The notes: generated by a model not told the origin, from the letters alone. A stretch of DNA of 64,000 bases from Alphaproteobacteria bacterium (GCA_030433005.1 JAUILQ010000002.1:1-64000); one strand, 5' to 3'. Counted from the stretch's first letter, positions 39,701-48,080 are shown. Numbers and translations: made by a program.

Positions 39701-40765
39701 ATGGATCAGAGAACAGCCCCCCTCATGACTGGCGCGGAAGCGGCCCGCCCGGTCCAGCAGGCCCTTGCCGCCCTGCGCAGCGGCGACGCCGTCGTGATCG
39801 AGGCGCCGGGCGGCCCGCTGCTGGCGGCCTCGCCGGAATGCCTCGACGAGGCCGACCTTGCGCGCCTGCGCGAGGCCGCCGGCGGCGAGAGCCTGAGCCT
39901 GGTCAGCGCGGCCCGCCAGCGCCGCGACGACGTCTCGGCGCTCGTCGTCGGCGATGCCGATCTGGCGCAGATCCAGGCGCTCGCCGACCCGACGCGCGCG
40001 GCGGCGCCGCCGCCCTCGATGGCCAGCAGCCCGATGTCGCTGGACGAGGCGGGCGTCGCGCTCAAGCTCTGCAAGCTGGCCCACCTGATGCCGGTCGCCC
40101 TGCTCGCGCGGGCGCGCGACGGCATTCCCTGGCGCGTCACGCCGGCCCAGGTGGCGGCCTATGCCGACTGGGTCGACAGCGAGCTGGTGCGCGTCGCCGA
40201 GGCCCGCGTGCCGCTGGCGCTGTCGGAGAACACGCGGATCGTCGCATTCCGGCCGCGCGACGGCGGCCGCGAGCACCTGGCCGTGCTGGTCGGTGCGCCG
40301 GAAGCCGAGACCGCGCCCCTGGTCCGCATTCATTCCGAGTGCTTCACCGGCGACCTGCTCGGCTCGCTGCGCTGCGACTGCGGCGACCAGCTGCGCGGCG
40401 CGCTCGCCGCGATGAACGAGGCCGGCGCGGGGATCCTGCTGTACCTCGCCCAGGAGGGCCGGGGCATCGGACTGGTCAACAAGCTGCGCGCCTACAGCCT
40501 GCAGGATCGCGGCGCCGACACGCTCGAGGCCAACGAGGCCCTGGGCTTCGACGGCGACGAGCGGACCTATCGGCCGGCGGCGGCGATGCTGCGCGCGCTC
40601 GAGGTCCGGCGCGTGCGCCTGCTGACCAACAACCCCGAGAAGCTCGAGGCGCTGGCGGCCGCCGGCGTCGAGGTCGTCGAGCGGGTCGCCCACAGCTTCC
40701 CCTCGAACGGCCACAACGAGAGCTACCTGACGACCAAGGCGGAGCGCTTCGGGCACCTCTTCTGA
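39701..40765 (+). CDS. ribA: GTP cyclohydrolase II
   Basis: This 354-residue enzyme opens the riboflavin pathway, turning GTP into a diamino-pyrimidinone phosphate. The zinc triad is Cys214, Cys225 and Cys227 (S-E-C-F-T-G-D-L-L-G-S-L-R-C-D-C). E-G-R-G-I-G-L and L-T-N-N-P-E-K follow as expected. The first 175 residues resemble a shortened, degenerate dihydroxybutanone-phosphate synthase domain without its usual acidic active-site motif, as often seen in Rhodospirillales. The ATG at 39701 has a close GGGAAG; ATG 39725 is an alternative without a site. Confidence 0.9.
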   Translation: MDQRTAPLMTGAEAARPVQQALAALRSGDAVVIEAPGGPLLAASPECLDEADLARLREAAGGESLSLVSAARQRRDDVSALVVGDADLAQIQALADPTRAAAPPPSMASSPMSLDEAGVALKLCKLAHLMPVALLARARDGIPWRVTPAQVAAYADWVDSELVRVAEARVPLALSENTRIVAFRPRDGGREHLAVLVGAPEAETAPLVRIHSECFTGDLLGSLRCDCGDQLRGALAAMNEAGAGILLYLAQEGRGIGLVNKLRAYSLQDRGADTLEANEALGFDGDERTYRPAAAMLRALEVRRVRLLTNNPEKLEALAAAGVEVVERVAHSFPSNGHNESYLTTKAERFGHLF

Positions 40766-40883
40766 CGCCGCCGCCCGGCGTCGAGACGGCGCATCCGGCA
40801 GCCCGGCAGTTTCTGCCCGGCAAGGCCGTGCCGCCGGGCCGGCGGCGAACCTGCAAGTCCTTGAAGGGACACGCCTTCCCGAC

Positions 40884-40899
40884 TGGCATCGCGCTTGCT
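40884..40899 (+). promoter_or_regulatory. Consensus sigma-54 promoter
   Basis: TGGCATCGCGCTTGCT has GG at 40885-40886 and GC at 40897-40898 with exactly ten bases between, matching TGGCAY-N5-TTGCW fully. Transcription would begin near 40910, only about 4 nt before the first ATG of the next gene. Confidence 0.7.
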
Positions 40900-40913
40900 A
40901 CCCAGGACGGGCA

Positions 40914-42083
40914 ATGTCACGCGCCGCCGACATCGACCCCTTCATCCGCCCGCCGCTGCAAGCCGAGCAGCGCGAGCGCCTGCGCGCCGAGGGCGCGATG
41001 GGACCGGCGGACCGCGAGCTGAGCTTCGACCAGTTCCTCGACGCCATCAACCCGCTGCACCACATTCCGGTCGTCGGCACGCTCTACCGCGCGGTCACCG
41101 GCGACCAGCTCGACAGTTCGGCCTCGGTCGTCGGCTCGGTGATCTACGGCGGGCCGATCGGCCTGGTCGCCGGCCTCGTCGATTCCGTGGTTCAGCACGC
41201 CAGCGGCCGCGACATCGGCGGACTGGCCCTGGCCGTGCTCAACGGCGAGAGCATCACCGCGCCGGTGGACATGGCCGCGGGTGCGGCCACGACGGCCGCA
41301 GGCCAGGTCGCGTCGGCCGCCGGGTCTGCCGCCGGGTCTGCCGCCGGGTCCGCCGCCGGAAGCGCCCTCGCGGCTGCCGCGGAGACGGCCGTGGAGACGG
41401 CCGGCGCCGGTGCCGGTCTGGCGGCCCGGGCGCTCGCCGACGCGGGCGACGGGTCCGCTGCCGCCACCCTGCCGGACCGGGCGGCACCCGGGGGCGGCGG
41501 ACCGGCGGCCGCCACGGCAACGGCGCCGAGCGCCGCAGGCGGCGGCTCCGCCATGCTGCAGGGCGACGATGCCCTCGCCGCGCTGGCCGCCGACCTGCGC
41601 GCCGCCGTCGCCGGCCAGCAGCCCTCCGGCCAGCAGCTTTCCGGCCAGCAGCTTTCCGGCCAGCAGCTTTCCGGCCAGCAGCCGGGCGCACGGCAGCCGG
41701 CCGCGGCGCCCGCGCCGGAGGCCGCGGCCCGGGCCCCGCAGACGGTCTCGGCGCCGCCGCCGCCGTCGAGCTTCATGCCGCTCGCCGCCAACGCCTTCGC
41801 CGGGCCGGAGCTCGCGCAGCGGGTCAACACCGAGCACGTCCAGGGCGCGCGCATCGAGGGCCGGGCGCCGACCCGCCAGGCCGGCCTCTACCCGGCCAGC
41901 CTGAGCCGCGCCTACGAGCGCACCGCGTCGGCCGAGGCCGGCGACGAGGCGCCGGGCCCCGGCCTGGCGCCCGATCCCCGCTTCGCCGCGAGCGCGTCGC
42001 CGAGCGGCAGCTTCACCGAGCGCATGATGGAGGCGCTCAGCAAGTACGAGGCCCTGGACCAGGGCGGCAGCGCGCTCAACTGA
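40914..42083 (+). CDS. Low-complexity protein with conserved alphaproteobacterial N-terminal domain, unknown function
   Basis: This protein has 389 residues from the first ATG. A conserved head (about 36-105, L-S-F-D-Q-F-L-D-A-I-N-P-L-H-H-I-P-V-V-G, then glycine-rich hydrophobic V-V-G-S-V-I-Y-G-G-P-I-G-L-V) is followed by a long Ala/Gly/Pro/Gln-rich disordered tail with two tandem repeats. The extreme C-terminus is ordered again (F-T-E-R-M-M-E-A-L-S-K-Y-E-A-L). No signal peptide is seen. A sigma-54 promoter lies directly upstream, a class often used for flagellar or nitrogen genes. From that promoter the first ATG would be nearly leaderless. The in-frame ATG at 40998, with GAGG 7 nt before it, may be the real start (361 residues). 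Confidence 0.7.
   Translation: MSRAADIDPFIRPPLQAEQRERLRAEGAMGPADRELSFDQFLDAINPLHHIPVVGTLYRAVTGDQLDSSASVVGSVIYGGPIGLVAGLVDSVVQHASGRDIGGLALAVLNGESITAPVDMAAGAATTAAGQVASAAGSAAGSAAGSAAGSALAAAAETAVETAGAGAGLAARALADAGDGSAAATLPDRAAPGGGGPAAATATAPSAAGGGSAMLQGDDALAALAADLRAAVAGQQPSGQQLSGQQLSGQQLSGQQPGARQPAAAPAPEAAARAPQTVSAPPPPSSFMPLAANAFAGPELAQRVNTEHVQGARIEGRAPTRQAGLYPASLSRAYERTASAEAGDEAPGPGLAPDPRFAASASPSGSFTERMMEALSKYEALDQGGSALN
41316..41351 (+). repeat. Tandem repeat, 3 x 12 nt, in coding sequence
   Basis: Three adjacent copies of GCCGCCGGGTCT (last one ending TCC) encode repeated A-A-G-S in the disordered tail of the gene at 40914. A fourth partial copy follows. Confidence 0.9.
41613..41687 (+). repeat. 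Tandem repeat, 5 x 15 nt, in coding sequence
   Basis: Copies of GGCCAGCAGCTTTCC: copies 2-4 are identical, copy 1 has CCC for TTT, copy 5 ends CCGGGC. They encode G-Q-Q-L/P-S. Near-identity of the copies suggests recent slippage. Confidence 0.92.
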
Positions 42084-42099
42084 GGCCGGGCCGGGAGAC

Positions 42100-42129
42100 T
42101 TGGCCTGAGCGGGCCCGGCGCGCTATAGC
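42100..42129 (+). promoter_or_regulatory. Promoter predicting a leaderless L,D-transpeptidase transcript
   Basis: TTGGCC (42100-42105), 18 nt, then TATAGC (42124-42129). The start point would be at or next to the ATG at 42136, which has no ribosome-binding site. Confidence 0.4.
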
Positions 42130-42135
42130 CGGGCC

Positions 42136-42657
42136 ATGGACCTGATCGTCGAAGCCGCGGGCGACGCCTGGCGGGCCCGCTGGGGCACGCAGGAGCTGCG
42201 CTGCGCGGTCGGCCGCGGCGGCTTGGTCGCCGCCGCCGAGAAGCGCGAGGGCGACGGCGCCACGCCGGTCGGCCGCTGGCCGATGCGCCGCCTGCTGTAC
42301 AGGCCGGACCGGGAGCGCGGCGCGCTCGGCCGCCTGACCGCCCGGGCGATCGCCCGTCACGACGGCTGGTGCGACGATCCCGGCCACGCCGCCTACAACC
42401 AGCCGGTCACCCTGCCCTTCGCCGCAAGCCACGAACGCCTGTGGCGCGACGACGCGCTCTACGACCTCGTCGTCGTGCTCGGGCACAACGACGACCCCCC
42501 GATTCCCGGGCGCGGCAGTGCGATCTTCCTGCACTGCGCCCGACCCGACTGGAGCCCGACCGAGGGCTGCGTCGCCCTGCAGCCCGACGCCCTGCGCGCG
42601 CTGCTCGCGGAGGCGGGCCCCGGCGACGCCGTGCGCGTCGTGGGCCCGGAGGGCTAA
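42136..42657 (+). CDS. L,D-transpeptidase (YkuD) catalytic-domain protein
   Basis: This 173-residue protein is a bare YkuD domain with His133 (F-L-H-C-A), then T142-E-G-C145-V-A-L. The nucleophile Cys145 forms 3-3 or lipoprotein-type cross-links with peptidoglycan. There is no signal peptide or LysM domain, so it is either exported by an unseen route or acts in the cytoplasm, as with many short alphaproteobacterial members. The A-x-x-K-R-E-G-D-G-A-T-P-V-G-R-W-P motif is typical. It converges on the YggS gene. Confidence 0.85.
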   Translation: MDLIVEAAGDAWRARWGTQELRCAVGRGGLVAAAEKREGDGATPVGRWPMRRLLYRPDRERGALGRLTARAIARHDGWCDDPGHAAYNQPVTLPFAASHERLWRDDALYDLVVVLGHNDDPPIPGRGSAIFLHCARPDWSPTEGCVALQPDALRALLAEAGPGDAVRVVGPEG

Positions 42658-42696
42658 GGTCGCCGCCAAGGTTGGAGCAGATTCGGACGGCCTTAC

Positions 42697-42714
42697 GGAT
42701 CGCGTGAGCGATCC
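42697..42714. terminator. Perfect hairpin in convergent gap
   Basis: GGATCGC (42697-42703), loop GTGA, GCGATCC (42708-42714). It lies between the L,D-transpeptidase gene and the converging YggS gene. There is no T-tract, so if it ends transcription it needs Rho or acts as a 3' protecting structure. Confidence 0.45.
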
Positions 42715-42731
42715 CCTGTGGTCACCGCAGG

Positions 42732-43421
42732 CTAGGGCCTGTCGCGGCGGCCGAAGATCGCGCTGCCGACCCGGACGTGGGTGGCGCCGAGCTGCACGGC
42801 CGCCTCGTAGTCGCCGCTCATGCCCATCGACAGCCCGTCCAGGCCGCAGTCGGCGGCGAGCTGGCGCAGCAGGCCGAAGTGCGGAGCCGGCGCGTCGTCG
42901 AGCGGCGGAATGCACATCAGGCCGGCCAGCGGCAGGCCGAGCTCGTCGCGGCAGAGTCGCACGAAGTCGGCGGTGTCGGCCGGCGCGACGCCGGCCTTCT
43001 GCGGCTCCTCGCCGGTATTGACCTGGACGAAGCAGCGCGGCCGGCGGCCCTGGCGCTCCATCTCGCGGGCCAGCGCCCGCGCCAGCTTCTCGCGGTCGAC
43101 GCTCTGGATCACGTCGAACAGCGCCACGGCGTCGGCGGTCTTGTTCGACTGCAGCGGCCCGATCAGGTGCAGCTCGAGCTCCCGGTGACGCGCGCGCAGC
43201 GCCGGGAACTTCGCCTGCGCCTCCTGGACGCGGTTTTCGCCGAACACCCGCTGTCCGGCGGCCAGCGCGGCCTCGACGGCCTCGGCTCCGAAGGTCTTGG
43301 AGACCGCGACCAGCGTGACCTCCCCGGCCTCGCGCCCGACGTCGGTCGCGGCGCGCTCGATGCGGCGGCGCACCTCGTCGAGGTTCCGGGCGATCTCGTC
43401 CGGCGGAAGGGGCTCGCTCAT
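42732..43421 (-). CDS. YggS-family pyridoxal phosphate homeostasis protein
   Basis: This 229-residue alanine-racemase-like barrel carries PLP on Lys42 (V-A-V-S-K-T-F). F-G-E-N-R-V-Q-E-A and M-G-M-S-G-D-Y-E-A-A are family signatures. YggS/PLPBP proteins balance free PLP and have no known catalysis. It lies 10 nt after the second sulfotransferase and is the last gene of that operon, which may be chance, since yggS sits in many contexts. Confidence 0.93.
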   Translation of the reverse strand: MSEPLPPDEIARNLDEVRRRIERAATDVGREAGEVTLVAVSKTFGAEAVEAALAAGQRVFGENRVQEAQAKFPALRARHRELELHLIGPLQSNKTADAVALFDVIQSVDREKLARALAREMERQGRRPRCFVQVNTGEEPQKAGVAPADTADFVRLCRDELGLPLAGLMCIPPLDDAPAPHFGLLRQLAADCGLDGLSMGMSGDYEAAVQLGATHVRVGSAIFGRRDRP

Positions 43422-43431
43422 GCCGGGACTC

Positions 43432-44337
43432 TCATGCCTGGGTTCCTGCTGACGCGGAGGTCGCCTGCCGGGGCGGCAGCGGCAGCGCGCCCTCGACCGG
43501 CCGGTCGTGTTCGTCGAGATAGCCGAAGCGGCGCATGCCCTCGCGGCAGCCCTCGATCAGGCGGTCGCGCTGGGCCGGCGAGTAGAGGCTGCGCCAGCCG
43601 CCGGCCCGTCCGGCCCGGAAGAAGCGCTCGGCGTTGGGCGAGCGCTCGACGAAGCCGCTCCGCTCCTCCTGGCGCCGCAGCTCCTTGAAGGAGCAGAAGC
43701 GCAGCGCGCGCTCGAAGCGCTGCGGGTTCGGCGGCAGGCCGAGCCAGCGCACCAGCCCGCCGAAGCCGCCGCGCGGATCGGCCAGCAGGTCCTCGTAGCG
43801 CAGGAAGTGGCAGTTCAGGCCGGGCGCGTCGAGCCAGCTCGCGGCGTGCTCCTGCCAGCTGCCCAGGTAGACGAAGGTCAGGCGGTCGTGGCGCGGGATG
43901 TGGTTGTTCGGGTCGCCGAGGTAGTCGATCGCGGTGTCGAGATCGATCCCGAAGTGGTCGGCGTAGGACGGCGCGACGTCGAGCGGGTTGCGCAGCACGT
44001 AGACGGCGCCGCCGGTCACCGTCGGCTCGACGGTCGGCGAGCCCTTGAGCACGGCGATCTTGCTGTGCGTCTTGCACAGCACGGTGCCCGGCCGGGAGGC
44101 GGCGATCATGCGCTGGGCCTGCGGGCGCAGGCGGTTGACCTCGTCGTCGTCGATCTCGTCGTAGGAGCGCCCGGTCAGGGTCTCGTACTCGCCGACCCGC
44201 TGGTCGCTGACGGCGAAGCGGTTGAGCTCGTTGATCTCCAGGGGGCCGGGCTGGTTGGCGAAGAGGTTCGCCAGGAAGGCGCGCACCCAGGTGTTGCCCG
44301 ACTTCGGGTAGGAGGCGAGCCAGAGCAGCCCGGACAC
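43432..44337 (-). CDS. PAPS-dependent sulfotransferase
   Basis: This 301-residue cytosolic-type sulfotransferase has the 5'-phosphosulfate loop Y-P-K-S-G-N-T-W (10-17), K-T-H-S (89-92), with His the likely catalytic base, and the 3'-phosphate motif R-N-P-L-D-V-A-P-S (116-124). It moves sulfate from PAPS to a hydroxyl or amine acceptor, which is unknown. The start is GTG 44337, 16 nt after its paralogue. Both belong to the operon led by the JmjC/cupin oxygenase. Confidence 0.88.
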   Translation of the reverse strand: MSGLLWLASYPKSGNTWVRAFLANLFANQPGPLEINELNRFAVSDQRVGEYETLTGRSYDEIDDDEVNRLRPQAQRMIAASRPGTVLCKTHSKIAVLKGSPTVEPTVTGGAVYVLRNPLDVAPSYADHFGIDLDTAIDYLGDPNNHIPRHDRLTFVYLGSWQEHAASWLDAPGLNCHFLRYEDLLADPRGGFGGLVRWLGLPPNPQRFERALRFCSFKELRRQEERSGFVERSPNAERFFRAGRAGGWRSLYSPAQRDRLIEGCREGMRRFGYLDEHDRPVEGALPLPPRQATSASAGTQA

Positions 44338-44353
44338 GGCGTCGCGCTCCGCC

Positions 44354-45325
44354 TCAGAGCACCGGCCGGCCGTCGGCGTCGAGATAGCCGAAGCGGCGCA
44401 TGGCGGGGCCGTGGGCTTCGATCAGCCGGGCCCGCTGGGCCTCGTCGAGCGCCTCGAAGCCCTTGCCGATCTTGCCGACGCGGAAGAAGCGCTCGGCCTG
44501 CTCCGAGCGCTCGAGGAACTGGTAGCGGTCCTCCTGACGGCGCGCCTCGTCGAAGGAGGAGAAGCGCACCGCGCGCTCGATCCGCCCGGCGTCCTCGGTG
44601 ACCCCGAGATGGCGCACGACCTGGCCGAAGACCTCGAGCGGCCGGCGCAGCATGTCCTCGTAGCGCAGGACGAGCGGCTTCAGCGGCCGGGCGTCGGCCC
44701 ACTTCGTGACGTGGCTGCTCCAGTCGCCGATGCGCTGGCCGATCGTGCGCTCGCCGTCGCCCTGCAGCTCGCTGCCCGGCGAGCAGAGCGAGGCGACGGC
44801 GTCGTCGAGGCTCAGCGCGTAGTGGTCGGCGACCGAGACCGCCACGTCGAAGGGGTTGCGCACCAGGTAGAGCGTCGCACGGGTCGCCGGCACCGTGATG
44901 CTCGGGATGCCGGCCTCGATGTAGAGCGCGCTGTGCGTCTTGACCAGGATGAGGTCGGGGCCCTGGGCCGACAGCAGCCGGTGCGCCCGCGGCCGCAGCC
45001 GATGCACCGTCGCCAGGTCGAGCGCGCCGGCCGGTCGGCCGCTCAGCCTGACGTAGGGCTCGGCGATCATGTCGCCGAAGGTCAGCTTGTGGATCTGGTT
45101 GATCGGAAAGGGTTCCTCGCGGTCGAGCAGGTAGTTTGCCAGGAACAGCCGCAGCCAGGTGTTGCCCGACTTCGGGTAGGAGGCGAGCCAGACCAGCGTC
45201 GGCCGGGCCGGCGGCAGCTGCCCCGGGGCCGCGGCACGCTGGGCGATCGTCGGAGCGGGGGCTGCGGCGGGCCCGCCGGACGCCGGGCCGGCGAGGCCGC
45301 CCTTCGCTGTCGGAAGCGTCGCCAT
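44354..45325 (-). CDS. PAPS-dependent sulfotransferase
   Basis: This 323-residue paralogue of the next gene has an Ala/Pro-rich N-terminal tail of about 42 residues, then Y-P-K-S-G-N-T-W (50-57), K-T-H-S (129-132) and R-N-P-F-D-V-A-V-S (156-164). All catalytic motifs are intact. It begins 4 nt after the oxygenase stop with a weak ribosome-binding site, so translation is probably coupled. Two linked sulfotransferases suggest two acceptors, two sites on one acceptor, or a heterodimer. Confidence 0.88.
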   Translation of the reverse strand: MATLPTAKGGLAGPASGGPAAAPAPTIAQRAAAPGQLPPARPTLVWLASYPKSGNTWLRLFLANYLLDREEPFPINQIHKLTFGDMIAEPYVRLSGRPAGALDLATVHRLRPRAHRLLSAQGPDLILVKTHSALYIEAGIPSITVPATRATLYLVRNPFDVAVSVADHYALSLDDAVASLCSPGSELQGDGERTIGQRIGDWSSHVTKWADARPLKPLVLRYEDMLRRPLEVFGQVVRHLGVTEDAGRIERAVRFSSFDEARRQEDRYQFLERSEQAERFFRVGKIGKGFEALDEAQRARLIEAHGPAMRRFGYLDADGRPVL

Positions 45326-45329
45326 GGGC

Positions 45330-46598
45330 TCAGACCGGCTCGATCAGGCCGCGCTGGATCAGGGCCTTCAGGGCCGTCTCCAGCTCCGCCGGCCGATGCC
45401 CGGCGAAGGCCGCCTCCAGGTCGCTCAGCGCGAACAGCTCGACCTGCCGGGCCCAGCGTTCGAGCGCCGCCGCCGGCTCGCCCGCCGCCGCCTCGCCGGC
45501 CGCCGCCTCGGGCTCGCCCGCCGCCAGGGCGGCGCGGCGCAGCCGGAAGCGCTGGTTGGGCCGGCGCTGCGGCAGGTCGTAGACGGCGAACTGCTCGAAG
45601 GCCTTGGCCTTGAGGAACTGGCGCATGGTCTCGGCCTGCTGCGGCTGCCGGACGATCTCGCGCAGCTGGTCGGCGACCTGGCCGAGCTGGCGGGCCAGCG
45701 CCTCGGGCTCGTCGAAGTGCGCGAGCGGCGCCCGGAAGCCCGAGATCTTCGGCAGGTCGCGGACCAGCAGGTTGACGAAGTCCTGGACCAGGAAGTGGCA
45801 GGCGCCGTAGCCGATGTGCACCGAGGCGTCGGTCTCGGCGAGCGCCTGATGATAGAAGCCGGGCGGCAGGTAGAGCAGGTCGCCCGGCTCCAGCGTGACC
45901 TCGAGCAGCAGCGGGCCCTTGCGCTTAGCCGCCTCTTCAGGCGAGACGCTCTGGCTGTCGAAGCCGGGGATGCGCGCCGGATTCTCCTCGCGGTTGGCGA
46001 AGACCTGCCAGGTCTTGCGGCCGACGACCTGCAGGGCGAAGACGTTCTGCGTGTCGAAGTGGACGTTGTAGCCCTGGACCTTGTGCCACGAGGCGAAGAG
46101 GCTGACCGAGACCGGGGCGCCGACCGCCGAGGCCAGGGCCGCCGACGTCGCCCGCACGCCCGGCAGCAGCGTATCGATGTAGTTCAGCACCACGGTCGCG
46201 CCGCGCGCGATCAGCTCCTGCACTCGCGCGGTATCGGGCCTGAGGCTGCGGCGCCCCTCGCGGTCGATGCCCTCGTAGCAGTAGGCCTGCGGCGCGAGCG
46301 TCCGGCCGCCGAGCGCGAGCTCGAGGGAAGAGTCGCTCCACAGCGAGGTCATCTCCAGGAGCTGGTTGATCTGCTCCCAGGTGACGCTGCGGCCGGGCTT
46401 GTCGAGCGCCGAGCCGGCGGCGGGGACGTGCAGGGGCGTGCGGCCATAGGTGTCGGCCAGAAAGGCGGCAGGATCGAGCGGCGCGATCAGCTCGCGAAAG
46501 CTCAACGGGGTTGCCTGCTCGGCCGCGGCGTGCGTCTCCGCGGCTGCGCCGGGCGCACCGGCGGCGGCGGCTGACTTGGCAAGACCGGCTGAGCTCAA
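45330..46598 (-). CDS. JmjC/cupin-type Fe(II)/2-oxoglutarate oxygenase (cupin_4 family)
   Basis: This 422-residue protein has its iron triad in a double-stranded beta-helix: H180-F-D182 and H250 (G-F-Y-H-Q). It also has L-E-P-G-D-L-L-Y-L-P-P-G before the last His. This is the layout of ribosomal oxygenases such as YcfD/RoxA and related protein hydroxylases. The target is unknown. A C-terminal helical region with an Ala/Glu/Gly repeat (about 350-368) follows. The start is TTG 46598 with GGGAG 7 nt upstream; no ATG or GTG fits better. It heads the operon with two sulfotransferases and YggS. Confidence 0.85.
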   Translation of the reverse strand: MSSAGLAKSAAAAGAPGAAAETHAAAEQATPLSFRELIAPLDPAAFLADTYGRTPLHVPAAGSALDKPGRSVTWEQINQLLEMTSLWSDSSLELALGGRTLAPQAYCYEGIDREGRRSLRPDTARVQELIARGATVVLNYIDTLLPGVRATSAALASAVGAPVSVSLFASWHKVQGYNVHFDTQNVFALQVVGRKTWQVFANREENPARIPGFDSQSVSPEEAAKRKGPLLLEVTLEPGDLLYLPPGFYHQALAETDASVHIGYGACHFLVQDFVNLLVRDLPKISGFRAPLAHFDEPEALARQLGQVADQLREIVRQPQQAETMRQFLKAKAFEQFAVYDLPQRRPNQRFRLRRAALAAGEPEAAAGEAAAGEPAAALERWARQVELFALSDLEAAFAGHRPAELETALKALIQRGLIEPV

Positions 46599-46769
46599 GG
46601 CGGCGCTCCCAGGAGAGACCGGGAGGGAACGGCGGCGTCTCGCTCCCGCCCGGCGGCGGCAAGACTACTCAGTGCCCCCCGCGAACGCAAACCGCGCGAC
46701 CGCCTCGCGCCCGCCCGTGGCGGGGCTGCGTCGGCGCGCCGCAGGAGGGGCACGACGAGACGCACAAAC

Positions 46770-46801
46770 GGAAAAGGGGAGCAGCCGAAGCTGCTCCCCT
46801 T
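46770..46801 (-). terminator. Intrinsic terminator of the porin gene
   Basis: AGGGGAGCAGC (46775-46785) pairs with its complement (46790-46800) around the stable loop CGAA (TTCG on the transcript). Four T then follow on the minus strand. It lies 26 nt after the porin stop. Confidence 0.88.
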
Positions 46802-46826
46802 CCCGTAACAGGTACCGGGTATCGGC

Positions 46827-47921
46827 TTAGAAGCGCAGCTTGAACGCGCCGATCACCGCCCAGGTCTCGGACTCGGAACCGGTGTCCGCGTCGAGGTTCT
46901 GGTAGGAGACCGAGCCGACAGCCGTCACGCCCGGGCCGAGGGCGTAGCTGGCCGCGCCCTCGTAGGCCTGGTACTCGGTGTCGCCGGCAGCGGCGGAAGC
47001 GTCGGCCTCACCGTTGAAGTAGGTGAAGGACACGCCCCACGGGCCGGTCTCGTACGACACGCCGACGTCGAAGCCACGGCCGGTGTTGGCGCCCATGTCG
47101 TCGGTGTTGGCGTAGGAGCCGCCGATCGTGAAGCCGGCGTAGCCGAGGTTGATGCCGGCCGACCACAGCGACGGGTCGCTGCCCGCGGCCGACTCGTCGT
47201 CCGCCCAGTCGTAACGGCCGGAGACCGCGACGTCGAAGCCGTTGAAGGACTCGACGAAGTTGGCGCCCAGCGAGAAGCCGTCACGGTAGGAGACGGTGGT
47301 CTCGTCGACCTGGGCGTTGGAGTCCTCGTTGGGATCCGGCAGGTACGACGCGCCGAACTGGAAGCCCGAGAAGCGCGGGGTGAAGTAGGTCAGCTTCTCG
47401 GCCTTGTCGGCGGCGTCCAGCTCCAGATAGGTCGAGCCGAGCGGGGCGTCGAAGAAGGCGGCGCCGGCGAAGCCGCCGGCCTGCGGCAGGAAGCCGGTCA
47501 GGATCGAGGTCGAGTTGACGCCCAGCCCGACGTTCGGGGCGGCGTAGGTCATCAGGTAGCCGGCCGAGTTCTCGGAGCCGATGTTGAAGCGGCCGAACGA
47601 GCCCTCGACGAACAGGAACGACTCGTCGATCTGGTCGGCGGCGTTGCTGTTGCCTTCCAGCGCGATGTTGACGCCGAAGCTCAGTCCGTTGTCGAGCGTG
47701 GTCTGGGCGAGGAAGTGGACCTCGCTGTTCGACTTGACGTCGAAGCCGTCGAAGGCGTCGCTGCCCGAGCCGACGTTGGTGTCGCTGCGGGCGTAGCCGA
47801 CGAACTGCTGCATGTAGCCGCCGAGCCCGAGCTCCAGCTGGGCCTGGGCGGGGGACGCGGCGAGCGCGCCGGCGGCCAGGGCGGTGGCAAGCGCCGTGGT
47901 GGTGAACAGGAACCGTTTCAT
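46827..47921 (-). CDS. Outer-membrane porin
   Basis: This 364-residue trimeric-porin family protein (Porin_4 type) has a Sec signal peptide (A-A-S-P-A-Q-A-Q, cut near 27), many alternating aromatic/polar beta-strands, acidic and glycine-rich loops, and the C-terminal Phe (F-K-L-R-F) needed for BAM insertion. It probably forms a general diffusion channel. GGAGGGG before the ATG and a perfect terminator suggest high expression. Its lower Arg content and regular codon choice compared with neighbours also fit an abundant protein. Confidence 0.92.
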   Translation of the reverse strand: MKRFLFTTTALATALAAGALAASPAQAQLELGLGGYMQQFVGYARSDTNVGSGSDAFDGFDVKSNSEVHFLAQTTLDNGLSFGVNIALEGNSNAADQIDESFLFVEGSFGRFNIGSENSAGYLMTYAAPNVGLGVNSTSILTGFLPQAGGFAGAAFFDAPLGSTYLELDAADKAEKLTYFTPRFSGFQFGASYLPDPNEDSNAQVDETTVSYRDGFSLGANFVESFNGFDVAVSGRYDWADDESAAGSDPSLWSAGINLGYAGFTIGGSYANTDDMGANTGRGFDVGVSYETGPWGVSFTYFNGEADASAAAGDTEYQAYEGAASYALGPGVTAVGSVSYQNLDADTGSESETWAVIGAFKLRF

Positions 47922-48050
47922 GAGCCCAACCCCTCCTCGTCAGTGTAAGGAAGACCTGGGCGGGTTGATGCTGCCCCTTCTGGGTTTCGGATTGCGCCGA
48001 GCTGGTCCCGGTCGGATGAAGCGATCGACACGCCGCGATCTGTGACGCCG

Positions 48051-48080
48051 CTATCTTCCTCCAGTACCGCGCGCCGTCAA
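48051..48080 (-). promoter_or_regulatory. Promoter candidate for the porin gene
   Basis: On the minus strand, TTGACG (48080-48075), 18 nt, then AGATAG (48056-48051). It would give a leader of about 120 nt. It lies in the 501-nt gap between the divergent porin and DUF3576 genes; apart from the two promoters I see no gene or conserved RNA there. Confidence 0.4.
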
